64,000 nucleotides of DNA from Stutzerimonas balearica DSM 6083 (GCF_000818015.1 NZ_CP007511.1:2800501-2864500), one strand, 5' to 3'. Counted from the stretch's first letter, positions 30,000-40,741 are shown. Notes: generated from the letters alone by a model not told the origin. Made by a program: numbers and translations.

Positions 30000-30926
30000 A
30001 TGCATTTCACACTCAGACAACTCGAAGTCTTCGCCGCAGTGGCGCGTCAGGAAAGCGTGTCCCGGGCCGCGGCCAGCCTGTCGCTATCACAATCGGCAAC
30101 CAGCACATCGCTGGCGGAATTGGAGCGGCAGTCAGGCTGCCGACTGTTCGACCGCGCCGGAAAGCGGCTGTGCCTCAACTCGCTGGGACACCAATTGCTG
30201 CCCCAGGCGGTCGCCCTGCTGGACCAGGCGCGCGAAATCGAAGACCTGCTCAACGGGAAAAGCGGCTTCGGCTCACTCGCGGTCGGCGCCACGCTGACCA
30301 TTGGCAACTACCTGGCCACCCTGCTGATCGGGCGCTTCATGCAGCGCCACCCCGAGTGCCGGGTGAAGCTGCGCGTGCACAACACCGCGCACATCGTGCA
30401 GCAGATCGCACATCACGAACTTGATCTGGGTCTGATCGAAGGCAGCTGCCAGCAGCCGGAACTCATCGTGCAACCCTGGATCGCCGACGAGTTGACCGTG
30501 TTCTGCGCGCCGCAGCACCCCCTGGCCAGACGCGATGCGGTCGGGCTCGACGAGCTTGCCCGGCAGGCCTGGATTCTTCGTGAGCAGGGTTCGGGGACTC
30601 GGCTGACGTTCGATCATGCGATGCGTCATCTTTCCGGCCGGTTGAATGTGCGGCTGGAGCTGGAGCACACCGAGGCGATCAAGCGCGCGGTCGAGTCCGG
30701 CCTGGGCATCGGCTGTATCTCGCGCCTGGCGCTGCGCGACGCCTTTCGGCGCGGCAGCCTGGTGCCTGTCGCCACGCCAGAGCTCGATCTGAGCCGCCAG
30801 TTCAACTTCATCTGGCATTCACAGAAGTACCAGACGGCCGCGATGCGCGAGTTCATCGAACTGTGCCAACAACTCACGCAAGGCGTCCAGCGAAGCGACC
30901 AGATCGACCTGCCGCCGATCGCCTGA
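30000..30926 (+). CDS. finR: LysR-type regulator FinR
   Basis: 308-residue LysR protein: winged HTH at 1-60 (FTLRQLEVFAAVARQESVSR, SLAELERQSG), then the type 2 periplasmic-binding-like effector domain (about 90-295). Divergent placement from fpr and sequence similarity as remembered identify FinR, which activates fpr in response to superoxide. No Shine-Dalgarno sequence is visible before the ATG; the bases upstream are TATATAGAT, so the message may be leaderless or weakly initiated. Confidence 0.88.
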   Translation: MHFTLRQLEVFAAVARQESVSRAAASLSLSQSATSTSLAELERQSGCRLFDRAGKRLCLNSLGHQLLPQAVALLDQAREIEDLLNGKSGFGSLAVGATLTIGNYLATLLIGRFMQRHPECRVKLRVHNTAHIVQQIAHHELDLGLIEGSCQQPELIVQPWIADELTVFCAPQHPLARRDAVGLDELARQAWILREQGSGTRLTFDHAMRHLSGRLNVRLELEHTEAIKRAVESGLGIGCISRLALRDAFRRGSLVPVATPELDLSRQFNFIWHSQKYQTAAMREFIELCQQLTQGVQRSDQIDLPPIA

Positions 30927-30938
30927 TGGCGTTTTTGG

Positions 30939-31589
30939 TCAGGCAGTCGGAATGGAGCCCATCTGCTGCAGCAGCAACGCGGCCTGAGTGCGCGTGCGAA
31001 CGCCGAGCTTGCGGAAGATGGCCGTCACGTGTGCCTTGATGGTCGCCTCGGAAACGTTCAGCTCGTAGGCGATCTGCTTGTTCAGCAAGCCATCACAGAC
31101 CATCGTGAGAACCCGGAATTGTTGCGGTGTCAGGCTGGCCAGCCCTGCACTCGCCGCCTTGGCTTCGGCACTGACGCCGGCCTCCTCCTGAATGTTCGCC
31201 GGCCACCAGACATCGCCGTCGAGCACGGCGCGAACAGCTTCTTGAATGGTCTCGAGCGAACTGGACTTCGGGATGAAGCCGCTGGCACCGAACTCGCGCG
31301 AGCGGGCCACCACCGCGGCATCCTCCTGCGCGGAGATCATCACGACCGGCAGATGGGGATATTGTCCACGCAGCAGCACCAGACCGGAAAAGCCATAGGC
31401 GCCCGGCATGTTCAGATCCAGCAGAACAAGATCCCAGTCGCTCCCTTGCGTCAGGCAGGTTTCCAGCTCGGCAATACTGGCCGCTTCGACGAGCCGGACG
31501 TTCTCCCCCAGCCCCATGGTCAGCGCCTGCTGGAGCGCACTACGAAACAGCGGATGATCATCGGCAATGATTATTTGATAAGCAGCCAT
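30939..31589 (-). CDS. erdR: LuxR-family response regulator (ErdR-like)
   Basis: 216-residue two-component response regulator. Receiver domain 1-125 with acidic pocket (IIADDHPLFRSAL), phospho-acceptor Asp58 (LVLLDLNMPG), and conserved lysine in GFIPKSSSL; C-terminal LuxR HTH (about 148-210: LTPQQFRVLTMVCDGLLNKQ, VSEATIKAHVTAIFRKLGV). The sequence resembles ErdR/AgmR regulators of alcohol and acetate oxidation in P. aeruginosa. No sensor kinase is adjacent, so the partner is elsewhere. Name is a similarity-based inference. Confidence 0.8.
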   Translation of the reverse strand: MAAYQIIIADDHPLFRSALQQALTMGLGENVRLVEAASIAELETCLTQGSDWDLVLLDLNMPGAYGFSGLVLLRGQYPHLPVVMISAQEDAAVVARSREFGASGFIPKSSSLETIQEAVRAVLDGDVWWPANIQEEAGVSAEAKAASAGLASLTPQQFRVLTMVCDGLLNKQIAYELNVSEATIKAHVTAIFRKLGVRTRTQAALLLQQMGSIPTA

Positions 31590-31825
31590 GGCAGACCTGT
31601 ATTTTTTATTGGCGCTTCATCACCGACCCGATCGGCTTACCGAACTGAGGCGGCGCCCTCCCGAGTAAACGGGAAATATGCCGATGACCGCTGTGGTCCG
31701 ACATATCGGCTTCGATTGCCCGCTACAACAATCTAGCCGCGCAAGCATGCCGACACGGGAATAAGTGGTCAAGCGCAGCGCTTTGTAGCAAAGTCTGCGC
31801 TTTTTTTGCGCCAAGCGAGCCAATC
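31590..31825. other. Divergent intergenic region erdR-like / DMT transporter
   Basis: 236 bp, moderately AT-rich near 31790-31815 with a T7 run (GCGCTTTTTTTGCG) just before the transporter gene. It should contain the two divergent promoters; none can be assigned confidently. No further coding sequence is seen. Confidence 0.4.
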
Positions 31826-32734
31826 ATGCGTAGCCAAGCCCTCCGCGCCGACGTCCTCATGCTGATCACCGCAATGATCTGGGGAACGGCGTTCGTTGCG
31901 CAGCGAATCGGAATGGACAATATCGGACCGTTTCTCTTCACCGGACTGCGTTTCGCCCTCGGCGCGCTTGCCTTGCTGCCCCTGGTGATCTGGCGGGGAC
32001 GGCACGAGGCGCGCTACGAACCTTTCCTGCAGAAGGGCGTGCTGCTCGGCGGATTCGCCATGGGGTTGGCGCTCACCATTGGCATCAACCTGCAGCAGGT
32101 CGGCCTGCTGTTCACCAGCGTCACCAATTCCGGATTCATCACCGGCCTGTACGTGATCGTCGTCCCCCTGCTGGGCCTGGTGGTCGGCAATCGAACCGGG
32201 CTGGGCACCTGGCTGGGTGCGATCCTCGCCGTGGTCGGCATGGCCCTGCTGAGCATCGGCGAAGACTTTCAGGTCGCTTCCGGGGACTGGCTGCAACTGG
32301 CCGGCGCGTTCATCTGGGGCATCCACGTGCTGCTGGTGGGCTTTTTCGTCAGCCGGCACGATGCCATCCGCCTGGCGTTCCTGCAGTTCGCCACCTGCGC
32401 CGTGGTCAGCCTGATGCTCGCGGCCGCGTTCGAAACGACGACCCTGCAGGCCGTCTGGCTGGCGGCCCCGGCATTGATCTATGGTGGACTGGTCGCCGTG
32501 GCGGTCGGTTATACGCTACAGGTCGTCGCGCAAAAGCATGCCATCGCCTCGCACGCCGCCATCATTCTTTCGCTAGAAGCCGTATTTGCCGCGATTGCCG
32601 GCGCGCTGATCCTGGGCGAGAGCCTCAGCCTGCGAGGCTATCTGGGCTGCGCAATGATGTTCGCCGGCATGCTGATCGCACAGCTCTGGCCGCAGCGACG
32701 CAACGTCACCGTAAAAGCGTCGAGCGCCGCGTGA
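31826..32734 (+). CDS. DMT-superfamily transporter (EamA domains)
   Basis: 302 residues, ten predicted transmembrane helices formed by two EamA repeats (about 10-145 and 155-290). Motifs are typical: AMIWGTAFVAQRIGMDNIGP in the first repeat, HAAIILSLEAVFAAIAGALI in the second. The substrate cannot be told from sequence; the group exports metabolites or amino acids. Monocistronic, convergent with the DTW gene. Confidence 0.9.
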   Translation: MRSQALRADVLMLITAMIWGTAFVAQRIGMDNIGPFLFTGLRFALGALALLPLVIWRGRHEARYEPFLQKGVLLGGFAMGLALTIGINLQQVGLLFTSVTNSGFITGLYVIVVPLLGLVVGNRTGLGTWLGAILAVVGMALLSIGEDFQVASGDWLQLAGAFIWGIHVLLVGFFVSRHDAIRLAFLQFATCAVVSLMLAAAFETTTLQAVWLAAPALIYGGLVAVAVGYTLQVVAQKHAIASHAAIILSLEAVFAAIAGALILGESLSLRGYLGCAMMFAGMLIAQLWPQRRNVTVKASSAA

Positions 32735-32735
32735 A

Positions 32736-33452
32736 TCAGCGCAATGCGGCCAGGCGACGATGGCGTTCGTCGTTGCAGTCCAGGGCCCGGTGGTGCTTGG
32801 CGGCCAGATAGTGCTCGCTGAACAGGTCCAGCCAGTCATCCAGCGCTGTCGCCGCCTGCTGCTCACCTGCCAGCTCGAGACAGAGTGCGGCCACCTCAGC
32901 GGTACACAAATGCTCACCCCGGCAGGAGCGACGCAGGCCATACCGCGATAGCTGGTCGGGACGCAGGCCGAGCACTGGCAACCCGTCGAGATAGGGACTC
33001 TTGCGGAACATCTTGCGCGCCTGGGTCCAGGTCGCATCGAGCACCACGAACAGCGGCCGGCGTTGCGAGGCCACAGGCACCTCGTCGATGACCCGCGAGG
33101 GTTCGGCATATTCGCCCGGGAACACCACAACCGGCTGCCATTGCGGGTCGGCCAGCAACGCCAGCAATCGTTCATCGACTGCCGTTCGATCCCAACCGAA
33201 GGCATGGGTGCGTTGCACGACATCGGCGATCAGCCAACCCGTGTTGCTTGGTTTGAGCGGCTCGATATCATGCATGAGCAAACAGAACCCCGCGCGCGTC
33301 TCCACGCTTGGCTGCCAGGCGCACAGGCAATGCGTGGCCGCGACACGACAACGATCGCAGCGCGGCATGCGCGATCCGCGCGCCACGAAGGGTTTCAGGC
33401 TGCGCGCCAGGCGCTCCTCTCGAAGTTGGGCAACGGCGTGTGACATCGGCAT
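32736..33452 (-). CDS. DTW-domain tRNA-uridine aminocarboxypropyltransferase (TapT-like)
   Basis: 238-residue DTW-domain protein. The family name motif appears as DATWTQARKMFRKSPYLDGL; an N-terminal zinc-type cysteine set (CDRCRVAATHCLC) and PLKPSNTGWLIADV are also present. TapT/Tuaa members install acp3U at tRNA position 47 using S-adenosylmethionine. A second ATG two codons in is an alternative start. Convergent with the transporter gene, with one base between stops. Confidence 0.87.
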   Translation of the reverse strand: MPMSHAVAQLREERLARSLKPFVARGSRMPRCDRCRVAATHCLCAWQPSVETRAGFCLLMHDIEPLKPSNTGWLIADVVQRTHAFGWDRTAVDERLLALLADPQWQPVVVFPGEYAEPSRVIDEVPVASQRRPLFVVLDATWTQARKMFRKSPYLDGLPVLGLRPDQLSRYGLRRSCRGEHLCTAEVAALCLELAGEQQAATALDDWLDLFSEHYLAAKHHRALDCNDERHRRLAALR

Positions 33453-33565
33453 TTCTGGGCTGTACGAAGGCGCGGCAGTCTAGCAGCCTCCGCGGCCGGG
33501 TGGCGCTACGGTTGAACGGCGCGTCGCGCAGCCGGTCGAACCTGCGCAAGCCACAGGAGACCGCT

Positions 33566-33964
33566 ATGTACCGTCTAGTCGCCGTGCTGATGCTCGGCCT
33601 GGCGCCTGCCTTCGCCGGCGCCGCATCGCTCAAGGAGCAGCAGCTGGACCAGCTGCTCGATGACGTCGCGCGCAAGAGCAGCGTCGGCACCCCGAGAGCC
33701 ATCAACGAAGACATTCTCGACCGGGGTTACTCGGTCGATGGCCACACGCTCGTGAACCATCTGAGCGTGCAGCCCCGCCATGCCGCGCAGATGCGCGACA
33801 ACCCGGCGAAGGTCCGCGAGCAGCTCGCGGCCAGCGTCTGCAATAACGATGGGCTGCGAGCGCTGCTCAGCCGGGGCGCGACGCTGCGCTTCGAGTTCAG
33901 CGAGTACCAGAGCGATCGGCCTATCACCAGCGAACGCTACGATGCCGGAGACTGCGGTCTCTAG
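33566..33964 (+). CDS. Secreted small protein of unknown function (PA3611-like)
   Basis: 132 residues with a signal peptide (1-19, ending FAGAA) and a compact helical domain of about 110 residues containing two cysteines (SVCNNDGLR and the C-terminal GDCGL) likely joined by a disulfide. Resembles the secreted P. aeruginosa protein PA3611, whose role is unclear. ACAGGAGA precedes the ATG; the open frame extends upstream but lies antisense to the DTW gene. Gene order next to the phosphoketolase gene also matches P. aeruginosa. Confidence 0.75.
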   Translation: MYRLVAVLMLGLAPAFAGAASLKEQQLDQLLDDVARKSSVGTPRAINEDILDRGYSVDGHTLVNHLSVQPRHAAQMRDNPAKVREQLAASVCNNDGLRALLSRGATLRFEFSEYQSDRPITSERYDAGDCGL

Positions 33965-33983
33965 TCGCCCGATAGCACCCGCA

Positions 33984-36389
33984 CTAGCGCAAGGCCTCCG
34001 GGTCGCCCTTGCCGGCCAGCGCAGCGGCCTCCTCGCGCGTTAACAGCGCAGTGCGCGGTACGTTGCGCAGACGCGCACAGGCCGCCAACACGTTGGCCCA
34101 ACAGGCCCTGTTGGCGAACTGCATGCCGAACTCATCCAGCGTACCGCCACGATTGCGATAGCCGAGCACCGAACTGCGCCGCGCATCCGGCAGGATCGGC
34201 CAGAGGTGGCCACGCGCCACCTCAGGCCGCATGTGCGTCAGCAACACGCGCATCTCCATCTGATCCGGGAACAGTCGCGCGGCGACCGCTTCGTCGATGT
34301 GTGCCTCCACTTCCCAGTGGTCGCGCGGCGCGCGGAAGCGCCCCGGCTCCTGCAAATAGACCAGGCGATACGCACAATCGGCTTCTCGCAGGCGCTCGGC
34401 GGCGCGCAGCATTTCGCCGAGCTGGTAGCTGCCATTGGCAATCAGCAACAACGCTTCTTCACCGGGGAAGTCCTCGACCACAATGGCCCCATCGCGCGCG
34501 AGCTGCTCGGCCTGCTGCGCATCGAAATAGCGCGGCCTCTCCCGCTTGGGCATGACCATGCAGGCGAGCGTGCCGCGTGCCTGATAGATACTCGGCAGCA
34601 GGGCCAGCGCGCTGTTGTGGTCAGCAGGAAAGACCACCCGAACCATGTCGCTCATCTCGCCGAGCAGCGCTTCGCAGAAGGTCGTGTCCTGATGCGACTG
34701 CTGGTTCTTGCCATTCTCCCAGGTGTGCGAGGTTGCGATCAGCGGCCAGCCCAGCCAGCCCGCAGGTCGGCCGACCTCTTTCTGCTGTCGCGCAAAGATG
34801 ATCGCCTGCCGCACGGCGCCGAGCATTTTCACGCAGAAGGCTTCGTAACTGGCGACCAGGTTCAACCCACCCTGGTTGGCCAGGCAGGCCGATACCACGG
34901 CCTCTTCGTTCAGCGCTGTGATGATGCGCCCGTCAATGGCTTCCAGGTCGCTTTCCGGCTCGTTGACCCGGTGCTTCAGCACCTTGAGCACTTCACCCAG
35001 GCGGTTGCTGGCCAGCTCGTCCGGATTACCGACGCGCGGGCGCAGCTGCGGATTGGCTGCGGTGAGATCGACGAAGAAACGATCGACCGCCGTCATCGGC
35101 GAACAGGCATCGTCGCGATAGGCCAGCGTCGGCAACCTGGGCGATGCCGGGCAACGCAGCGCCAGAGGGTTGTCGCGCTCCAACGGCCGCCCCCGACGAT
35201 GCTGGCCAAAGGTGGCCAGGGCGTCCTGCAATGTGTCTTGGGGAACGAACAGCTGTGCGCTGTGCTGATTGAACAGCTGGCGGGCCTGCTCGTCGTCTCG
35301 CGGGTTGGCCGGCAGCGGCAGGTTGTGCGCCGCATTGCTGCCCGCTCCGTAGAAGCCGAAGCCCTTTTGCGTCTGGGCGATGCCGTAGGGGATCGGCAGT
35401 GGATAGCGCAGGATGCCGCGCTGTTTTTCATCGACCCGATGGCTCAGGCGCATTTCCATCTCCCAGAGCGTCGCGATGAACGCGGCCGGGTCGGTGCCAT
35501 CGAACAGGATCGGGTCAAAGCCGCAATGGCTCAGGTGCTGACGGAAGCCTTCCAGCCCTTCGTGGGTACCCAGCTGCGTACGCTGCTCGATCCGCCGTCC
35601 ATTGGCGATCATCACCGGCAGCGCCACGCCGCAATCCTCGGCGCGCCACCAGCGCGGAATCCAGTCACTACCGCGCTGTTCCTCGGCCGCCCCATCGGAG
35701 AGAAACGCCACCAGCGTCTCGCCTGGCAGCGGCATGTGCGCATACTCCAGTTCGGCGAAGCCGAGATAGCCGCCTTCGGCAATGCCACCTGCGGTATGCG
35801 GATTGACGTGGCTGCCCAAGGGCGCGAGCGGGCTGCCATCGCTGGCCAGACGGTAGCCATAGAAATCCTGCAGCAGGCGATTGAGCCCTTCCTCGCCGCC
35901 ACCGTAGGCCTGCGCCTGTTCCGGATGCAGGTTATCGGTCAGGACATTGAGGGCCTCGATCGCTGCCACGCAGTGCCCCTGCCCCATCATCCACGCACGG
36001 GTCTTGCCGGTCAGCGCATTCAGGCCGAGATAACCGGCGTAGGCCGGCACCATGTTCAGCGCGCCCCCGGTATGCCCTTCAGGCCGGGGCTTGAAGTCTT
36101 CGGCGGCGAGCGCCGAACCATCCAGCCGGACGCGCTCGGCGTAGGTCATGTGCACCACCAGCCACAAGCCCGCGCTCGCGATTCGATCGATCGCCTGCAG
36201 CAGCCGGTAGACGGCGGCCAGGTCCGCCTGATGCCCCGCCTGAACCAGCTGGTGCGCCAGCCGAAACACCGCCGCCTGGGTCTCCAGCTTGTGCTCGAAC
36301 GGCCCATAACCCTGGCGCCAGCTGGCGAACTCCGGTTGCGCCTGGGCGTGTTGTTCCAGTTCTGCAAGGCTGGGCAATAGCTGGCTCAT
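33984..36389 (-). CDS. Phosphoketolase-family enzyme (divergent subgroup)
   Basis: 801-residue thiamine diphosphate enzyme of the phosphoketolase family, which cleaves xylulose 5-phosphate or fructose 6-phosphate with phosphate to acetyl phosphate. N-terminal TPP domain features: PEGHTGGALNMVPAYAGYLG, MGQGHCVAAIEALNV, HVNPHTAGGIAEGGYLGF and SDGAAEEQRGSDW. The pyrimidine-domain motif SHTWENGKNQQSHQDTTF matches phosphoketolases, but other motifs differ from canonical Xfp (GHWGTxPGLNF, GDGEAETGP). It may prefer another sugar phosphate. Product name should be taken as family level. Confidence 0.8.
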   Translation of the reverse strand: MSQLLPSLAELEQHAQAQPEFASWRQGYGPFEHKLETQAAVFRLAHQLVQAGHQADLAAVYRLLQAIDRIASAGLWLVVHMTYAERVRLDGSALAAEDFKPRPEGHTGGALNMVPAYAGYLGLNALTGKTRAWMMGQGHCVAAIEALNVLTDNLHPEQAQAYGGGEEGLNRLLQDFYGYRLASDGSPLAPLGSHVNPHTAGGIAEGGYLGFAELEYAHMPLPGETLVAFLSDGAAEEQRGSDWIPRWWRAEDCGVALPVMIANGRRIEQRTQLGTHEGLEGFRQHLSHCGFDPILFDGTDPAAFIATLWEMEMRLSHRVDEKQRGILRYPLPIPYGIAQTQKGFGFYGAGSNAAHNLPLPANPRDDEQARQLFNQHSAQLFVPQDTLQDALATFGQHRRGRPLERDNPLALRCPASPRLPTLAYRDDACSPMTAVDRFFVDLTAANPQLRPRVGNPDELASNRLGEVLKVLKHRVNEPESDLEAIDGRIITALNEEAVVSACLANQGGLNLVASYEAFCVKMLGAVRQAIIFARQQKEVGRPAGWLGWPLIATSHTWENGKNQQSHQDTTFCEALLGEMSDMVRVVFPADHNSALALLPSIYQARGTLACMVMPKRERPRYFDAQQAEQLARDGAIVVEDFPGEEALLLIANGSYQLGEMLRAAERLREADCAYRLVYLQEPGRFRAPRDHWEVEAHIDEAVAARLFPDQMEMRVLLTHMRPEVARGHLWPILPDARRSSVLGYRNRGGTLDEFGMQFANRACWANVLAACARLRNVPRTALLTREEAAALAGKGDPEALR

Positions 36390-36519
36390 GGGTCACTCCG
36401 TCGCTTGAGGTTGTGCGATAGTCTAGCCAGTACCTGCCGGATGCTCGCTGACGTGTATCAAGGCCTTCCGGGCCAAGGACGGGCATGCTGGCCTCATCCT
36501 ACCGAACAGGAAGTCATCC

Positions 36520-37929
36520 ATGGCGCTGCTCAGTTTTCTAGGTGCTGTACGGGAAGTCACCGGTTCCTGCTATCTGATAGAGACCCATGCCGGTGCCAGG
36601 GTTCTGCTCGATTGCGGTATGCGTCAAGGCCGACGCAAAGAGGAAGACAGCAATCGCCAGCCCTTCGCCTTCGATCCTGCGGGCATTGACGCGGTAGTGC
36701 TATCGCACGCCCATATCGATCACTCGGGTCTGCTGCCGCGCCTGGTCGCCGAGGGCTTTCGCGGGCGCATTCATTGCACTGCCGCGACCGCCGAACTGCT
36801 GGAACTGATGCTGCTGGACGCCGCGCAGATCCAGGAAAAGGACGCCGAGTGGGAAAACCGCTGGCGGGCACGGATCGGCAAGCCGTTGATTCAGCCGCTC
36901 TACACGCGCCTGCATGCCGAGCGCATGCTTGGTCGTCGCGAGGCACATGACTACGGCGTCGCCATCGAGGTCGCGCCCGGCGTCACCGCCACCTTTCACG
37001 ATGCCGGCCACATTCTGGGCTCGGCAATCGTCCAGGTCGATGTCGAGGATCTCGGCCAGACGCGTCGCCTGGTGTTTTCGGGCGACCTGGGCAATACCTG
37101 CTCGCCACTGATGTTTGCGCCGGCCGTGCTGCGCGAGGCCGACGTGGTGCTGATGGAGTCGACCTACGGCGACCGCGACCATCGCAGCCATGCAGCGACG
37201 CTCGAGGAGCTGGCCGACATCCTCCAGCAAGCGCACCGTGACGGCGGCAACGTATTGATGCCGTCGTTCGCCGTCGGCCGTACGCAGGATCTGATCTACT
37301 ACCTGGGCAAGTTCTACCGCGAAGGCCGCCTGCCGCAGCAGGCCGTGTTTCTCGACAGCCCGATGGCCATCGGCGCCAACGCCATCTATTCACACTTCAA
37401 GGATCAGCTGGACCTCAACGGCATCGCCGGCAGCCTCGGCGCAGACAGCACCGGCCGCTACGCCGAGCGCTGGCTGCCAATCCTGCGCGCGACCCCGACG
37501 CCCGAGGAATCCATGGCGATCAACCGCTTCAAGAGCGGCGCGATCATTATCGCCGGTAGCGGCATGTGCAACGGCGGACGCATCCTGCACCACTTCAAAC
37601 ACAACCTGTGGCGCAACGAGTGTCACGTGGTGATTCCGGGCTTCCAGGCGCGCGGAACTCTCGGCCGGGCCATCGTCGAGGGGGCACGCAGCGTCAAGCT
37701 TCTGCACCAGCGCATCGCCGTCAACGCCAAGGTGCACACGCTGGGAGGGTTCTCGGCCCATGCCGGGCAATCGCAGCTCGTCGAGTGGGTCAGCCACTTC
37801 GACAAGCGCCCCGAGCTGTATCTCGTCCATGGCGAGCAAGACAAGATGCAGACCCTGCAGCAGGTATTGCTCGATCGCCTGGGCTGGGAGGCGAACATTC
37901 CGGAACCTGGCGATCGTATCGCCCTCTGA
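36520..37929 (+). CDS. MBL-fold beta-CASP ribonuclease-like protein
   Basis: 469 residues of the CPSF73/ysh1-like family. N-terminal metallo-beta-lactamase zinc motif SHAHIDHSGLLPRL, DAGHILGSAIV and FSGDLGN; central beta-CASP domain (ESTYGDRDHRSH, VLMPSFAVGRTQDLIYYLG); C-terminal RMMBL region with GGFSAHAGQSQLVEW and VHGEQDKMQTL. All metal ligands appear present, so it is probably an active RNase with exo- or endonuclease activity. Followed by a LOG-family gene 60 bp downstream, same strand. Confidence 0.9.
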   Translation: MALLSFLGAVREVTGSCYLIETHAGARVLLDCGMRQGRRKEEDSNRQPFAFDPAGIDAVVLSHAHIDHSGLLPRLVAEGFRGRIHCTAATAELLELMLLDAAQIQEKDAEWENRWRARIGKPLIQPLYTRLHAERMLGRREAHDYGVAIEVAPGVTATFHDAGHILGSAIVQVDVEDLGQTRRLVFSGDLGNTCSPLMFAPAVLREADVVLMESTYGDRDHRSHAATLEELADILQQAHRDGGNVLMPSFAVGRTQDLIYYLGKFYREGRLPQQAVFLDSPMAIGANAIYSHFKDQLDLNGIAGSLGADSTGRYAERWLPILRATPTPEESMAINRFKSGAIIIAGSGMCNGGRILHHFKHNLWRNECHVVIPGFQARGTLGRAIVEGARSVKLLHQRIAVNAKVHTLGGFSAHAGQSQLVEWVSHFDKRPELYLVHGEQDKMQTLQQVLLDRLGWEANIPEPGDRIAL

Positions 37930-37989
37930 CAGCCATCTGGCCGTCGCGGTCCAGGCCCTGCGACGGCCGCAAGACATGGAGGATGGCAC

Positions 37990-39081
37990 ATGCCCTTCGA
38001 AGCAGACGATTACCTGTCCCGACACTTCAAGACTGGCGGCGCCGATCTCGCGAAACGGATCGATGAACTGGTCGCGCTGGTCGTCTCGGAAACCAGCCCG
38101 AATCTGGCGCTGTACCGGGAAATGTTTGTCACGGTGACGCGCATGGCACAGGCGGACCGCAACCGCTGGGACGCCAAGATCATGCTACAGACCCTGCGTG
38201 AGATGGAGCACGCATTCAGCCGCCTGGAGCAGTTCAAGCGACGCCGCAAGGTCACCGTGTTCGGGTCGGCGCGCACCCCGATGGAGCATCCGCTGTATGG
38301 GCTCGCGCGCGAGTTGGGCGAACGCCTGGCGCGCTGCGACATGATGGTCATCACCGGCGCGGGAGGTGGCATCATGGCGGCCGCCCACGAAGGTGCCGGC
38401 CGCGACAACAGCCTGGGGCTGAATATCACCTTGCCATTCGAGCAGCACGCCAACGCGACGGTGGATGGCACCGACAACCTGCTGTCGTTTCACTTCTTCT
38501 TCGTGCGCAAGCTGTTCTTCGTCAAGGAGGCCGACGGCCTGGTGCTCTGCCCCGGCGGCTTCGGCACGCTGGACGAGGCGCTGGAAGTCCTGACCCTGAT
38601 CCAGACCGGCAAAAGCCCGCTGGTTCCGGTAGTACTGCTCGACATGCCAGGCGGCACCTATTGGCGCGATGCCCTGCAGTTCATGCGGCACCAGCTGGAA
38701 GAAAACCGCTACATCCTGCCGAGCGACCTGCGGCTCATGCGGCTGGCCGACAGTGCGGAACAGGCCACGCGGGAGATCACCAATTTCTACCGCAACTTCC
38801 ACTCCAGCCGCTGGCTGCAGGATCGCTTCGTGATCCGCATGAACCATGCACTGAGCAACGAGGCGCTGGAGCACATCAACGAGGCCTATGCCGATCTGTG
38901 CACAAGCGGCGAATTCGAGCAGCAACCCTGTTGCTCGTTGGAGCTCGACGAGCCTGAACTGCAGCGCCTGCCCCGGCTCAGCTTCGTTTTCAACGGACGC
39001 AATTACGGTCGCCTGCGCGAGCTGATCGACTATCTCAACGAAACCGAAAGCTGGGCCGCCGCGCTACCCACGGAAGACTGA
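37990..39081 (+). CDS. LOG-family (lysine decarboxylase-like) nucleotide 5'-monophosphate nucleosidase
   Basis: 363 residues; a Rossmann-type LOG domain (about 85-290) with TVFGSARTPMEHPLY, ITGAGGGIMAAAHEGAGRDN and the signature PGGFGTLDEALEVLT. N- and C-terminal extensions give a longer form than the plant-type LOG proteins. Family members release cytokinins or cleave nucleotides; the older lysine decarboxylase name is misleading. Located between the MBL nuclease and recX, as in P. aeruginosa. Confidence 0.88.
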   Translation: MPFEADDYLSRHFKTGGADLAKRIDELVALVVSETSPNLALYREMFVTVTRMAQADRNRWDAKIMLQTLREMEHAFSRLEQFKRRRKVTVFGSARTPMEHPLYGLARELGERLARCDMMVITGAGGGIMAAAHEGAGRDNSLGLNITLPFEQHANATVDGTDNLLSFHFFFVRKLFFVKEADGLVLCPGGFGTLDEALEVLTLIQTGKSPLVPVVLLDMPGGTYWRDALQFMRHQLEENRYILPSDLRLMRLADSAEQATREITNFYRNFHSSRWLQDRFVIRMNHALSNEALEHINEAYADLCTSGEFEQQPCCSLELDEPELQRLPRLSFVFNGRNYGRLRELIDYLNETESWAAALPTED

Positions 39082-39179
39082 ACACCCATTCGAGACCAGC
39101 GCAGCGCTACGCAGCAGCCAGTCGTAACGGAACCCGAAGTGAGGCATCTTCGAACGGTGCCGGGCTGATCAGTGCCCAA

Positions 39180-39641
39180 TCAGTCGAGCCGGCCGCGCTG
39201 CAGCAGCCGCCCGATCAACTCGAGTGGATAGCCCCGGTAGACCAGGAACCTTGTTTGCCGGGCGCGCTCGCGCGGGTCGCCCGGAAGCACGCCGAAACGA
39301 CGCTGCCACAGCGCCTCGAGCTGCTCGCCCCAGTCGTAACCGCAGGCCTGCAAGGCTTGCTCGACTTCGCCACGCGGCAGGCCGCGCTGCGTCAGCTCTT
39401 CGCGGATCCGTAGCGGGCCATAACCGCTGCTGGCCCGTCCCCGGATAAAGCTTTCGATGTAGCGCGACTCGGACAGCAAGCCTTCGTCCGCCAGACGCTC
39501 GAGCGCCGCCTCGATGAGTTCTGCGGGTGCGCCGCGCTGGCGCAACTTGCGGGTCAGCTCGGCGCGCCCATGCTCGCGCCGAGCCAGCAGATCCATGGCA
39601 GCCCGCCGCACGGCGGCGGGGCTATCCAGGATGACCGGCAT
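39180..39641 (-). CDS. recX: Regulatory protein RecX
   Basis: 153-residue alpha-helical inhibitor of RecA filaments. Three-helix RecX repeats are seen: [59 protein letters not shown] and the C-terminal [20 protein letters not shown]. It begins five bases after the recA stop, so both share the SOS-controlled recA promoter. Confidence 0.94.
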   Translation of the reverse strand: MPVILDSPAAVRRAAMDLLARREHGRAELTRKLRQRGAPAELIEAALERLADEGLLSESRYIESFIRGRASSGYGPLRIREELTQRGLPRGEVEQALQACGYDWGEQLEALWQRRFGVLPGDPRERARQTRFLVYRGYPLELIGRLLQRGRLD

Positions 39642-39646
39642 GGCGA

Positions 39647-40699
<1,053 letters not shown>

Positions 40700-40741
40700 T
40701 CAATTCCTCACTTGATCAAGAGGGCCAAAGGCCACGAACAA

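Noticed and set aside
34206..36380. 724-codon plus-strand open frame opposite the phosphoketolase gene
   Set aside because: Antisense shadow; the minus strand encodes a recognisable enzyme over the whole length.
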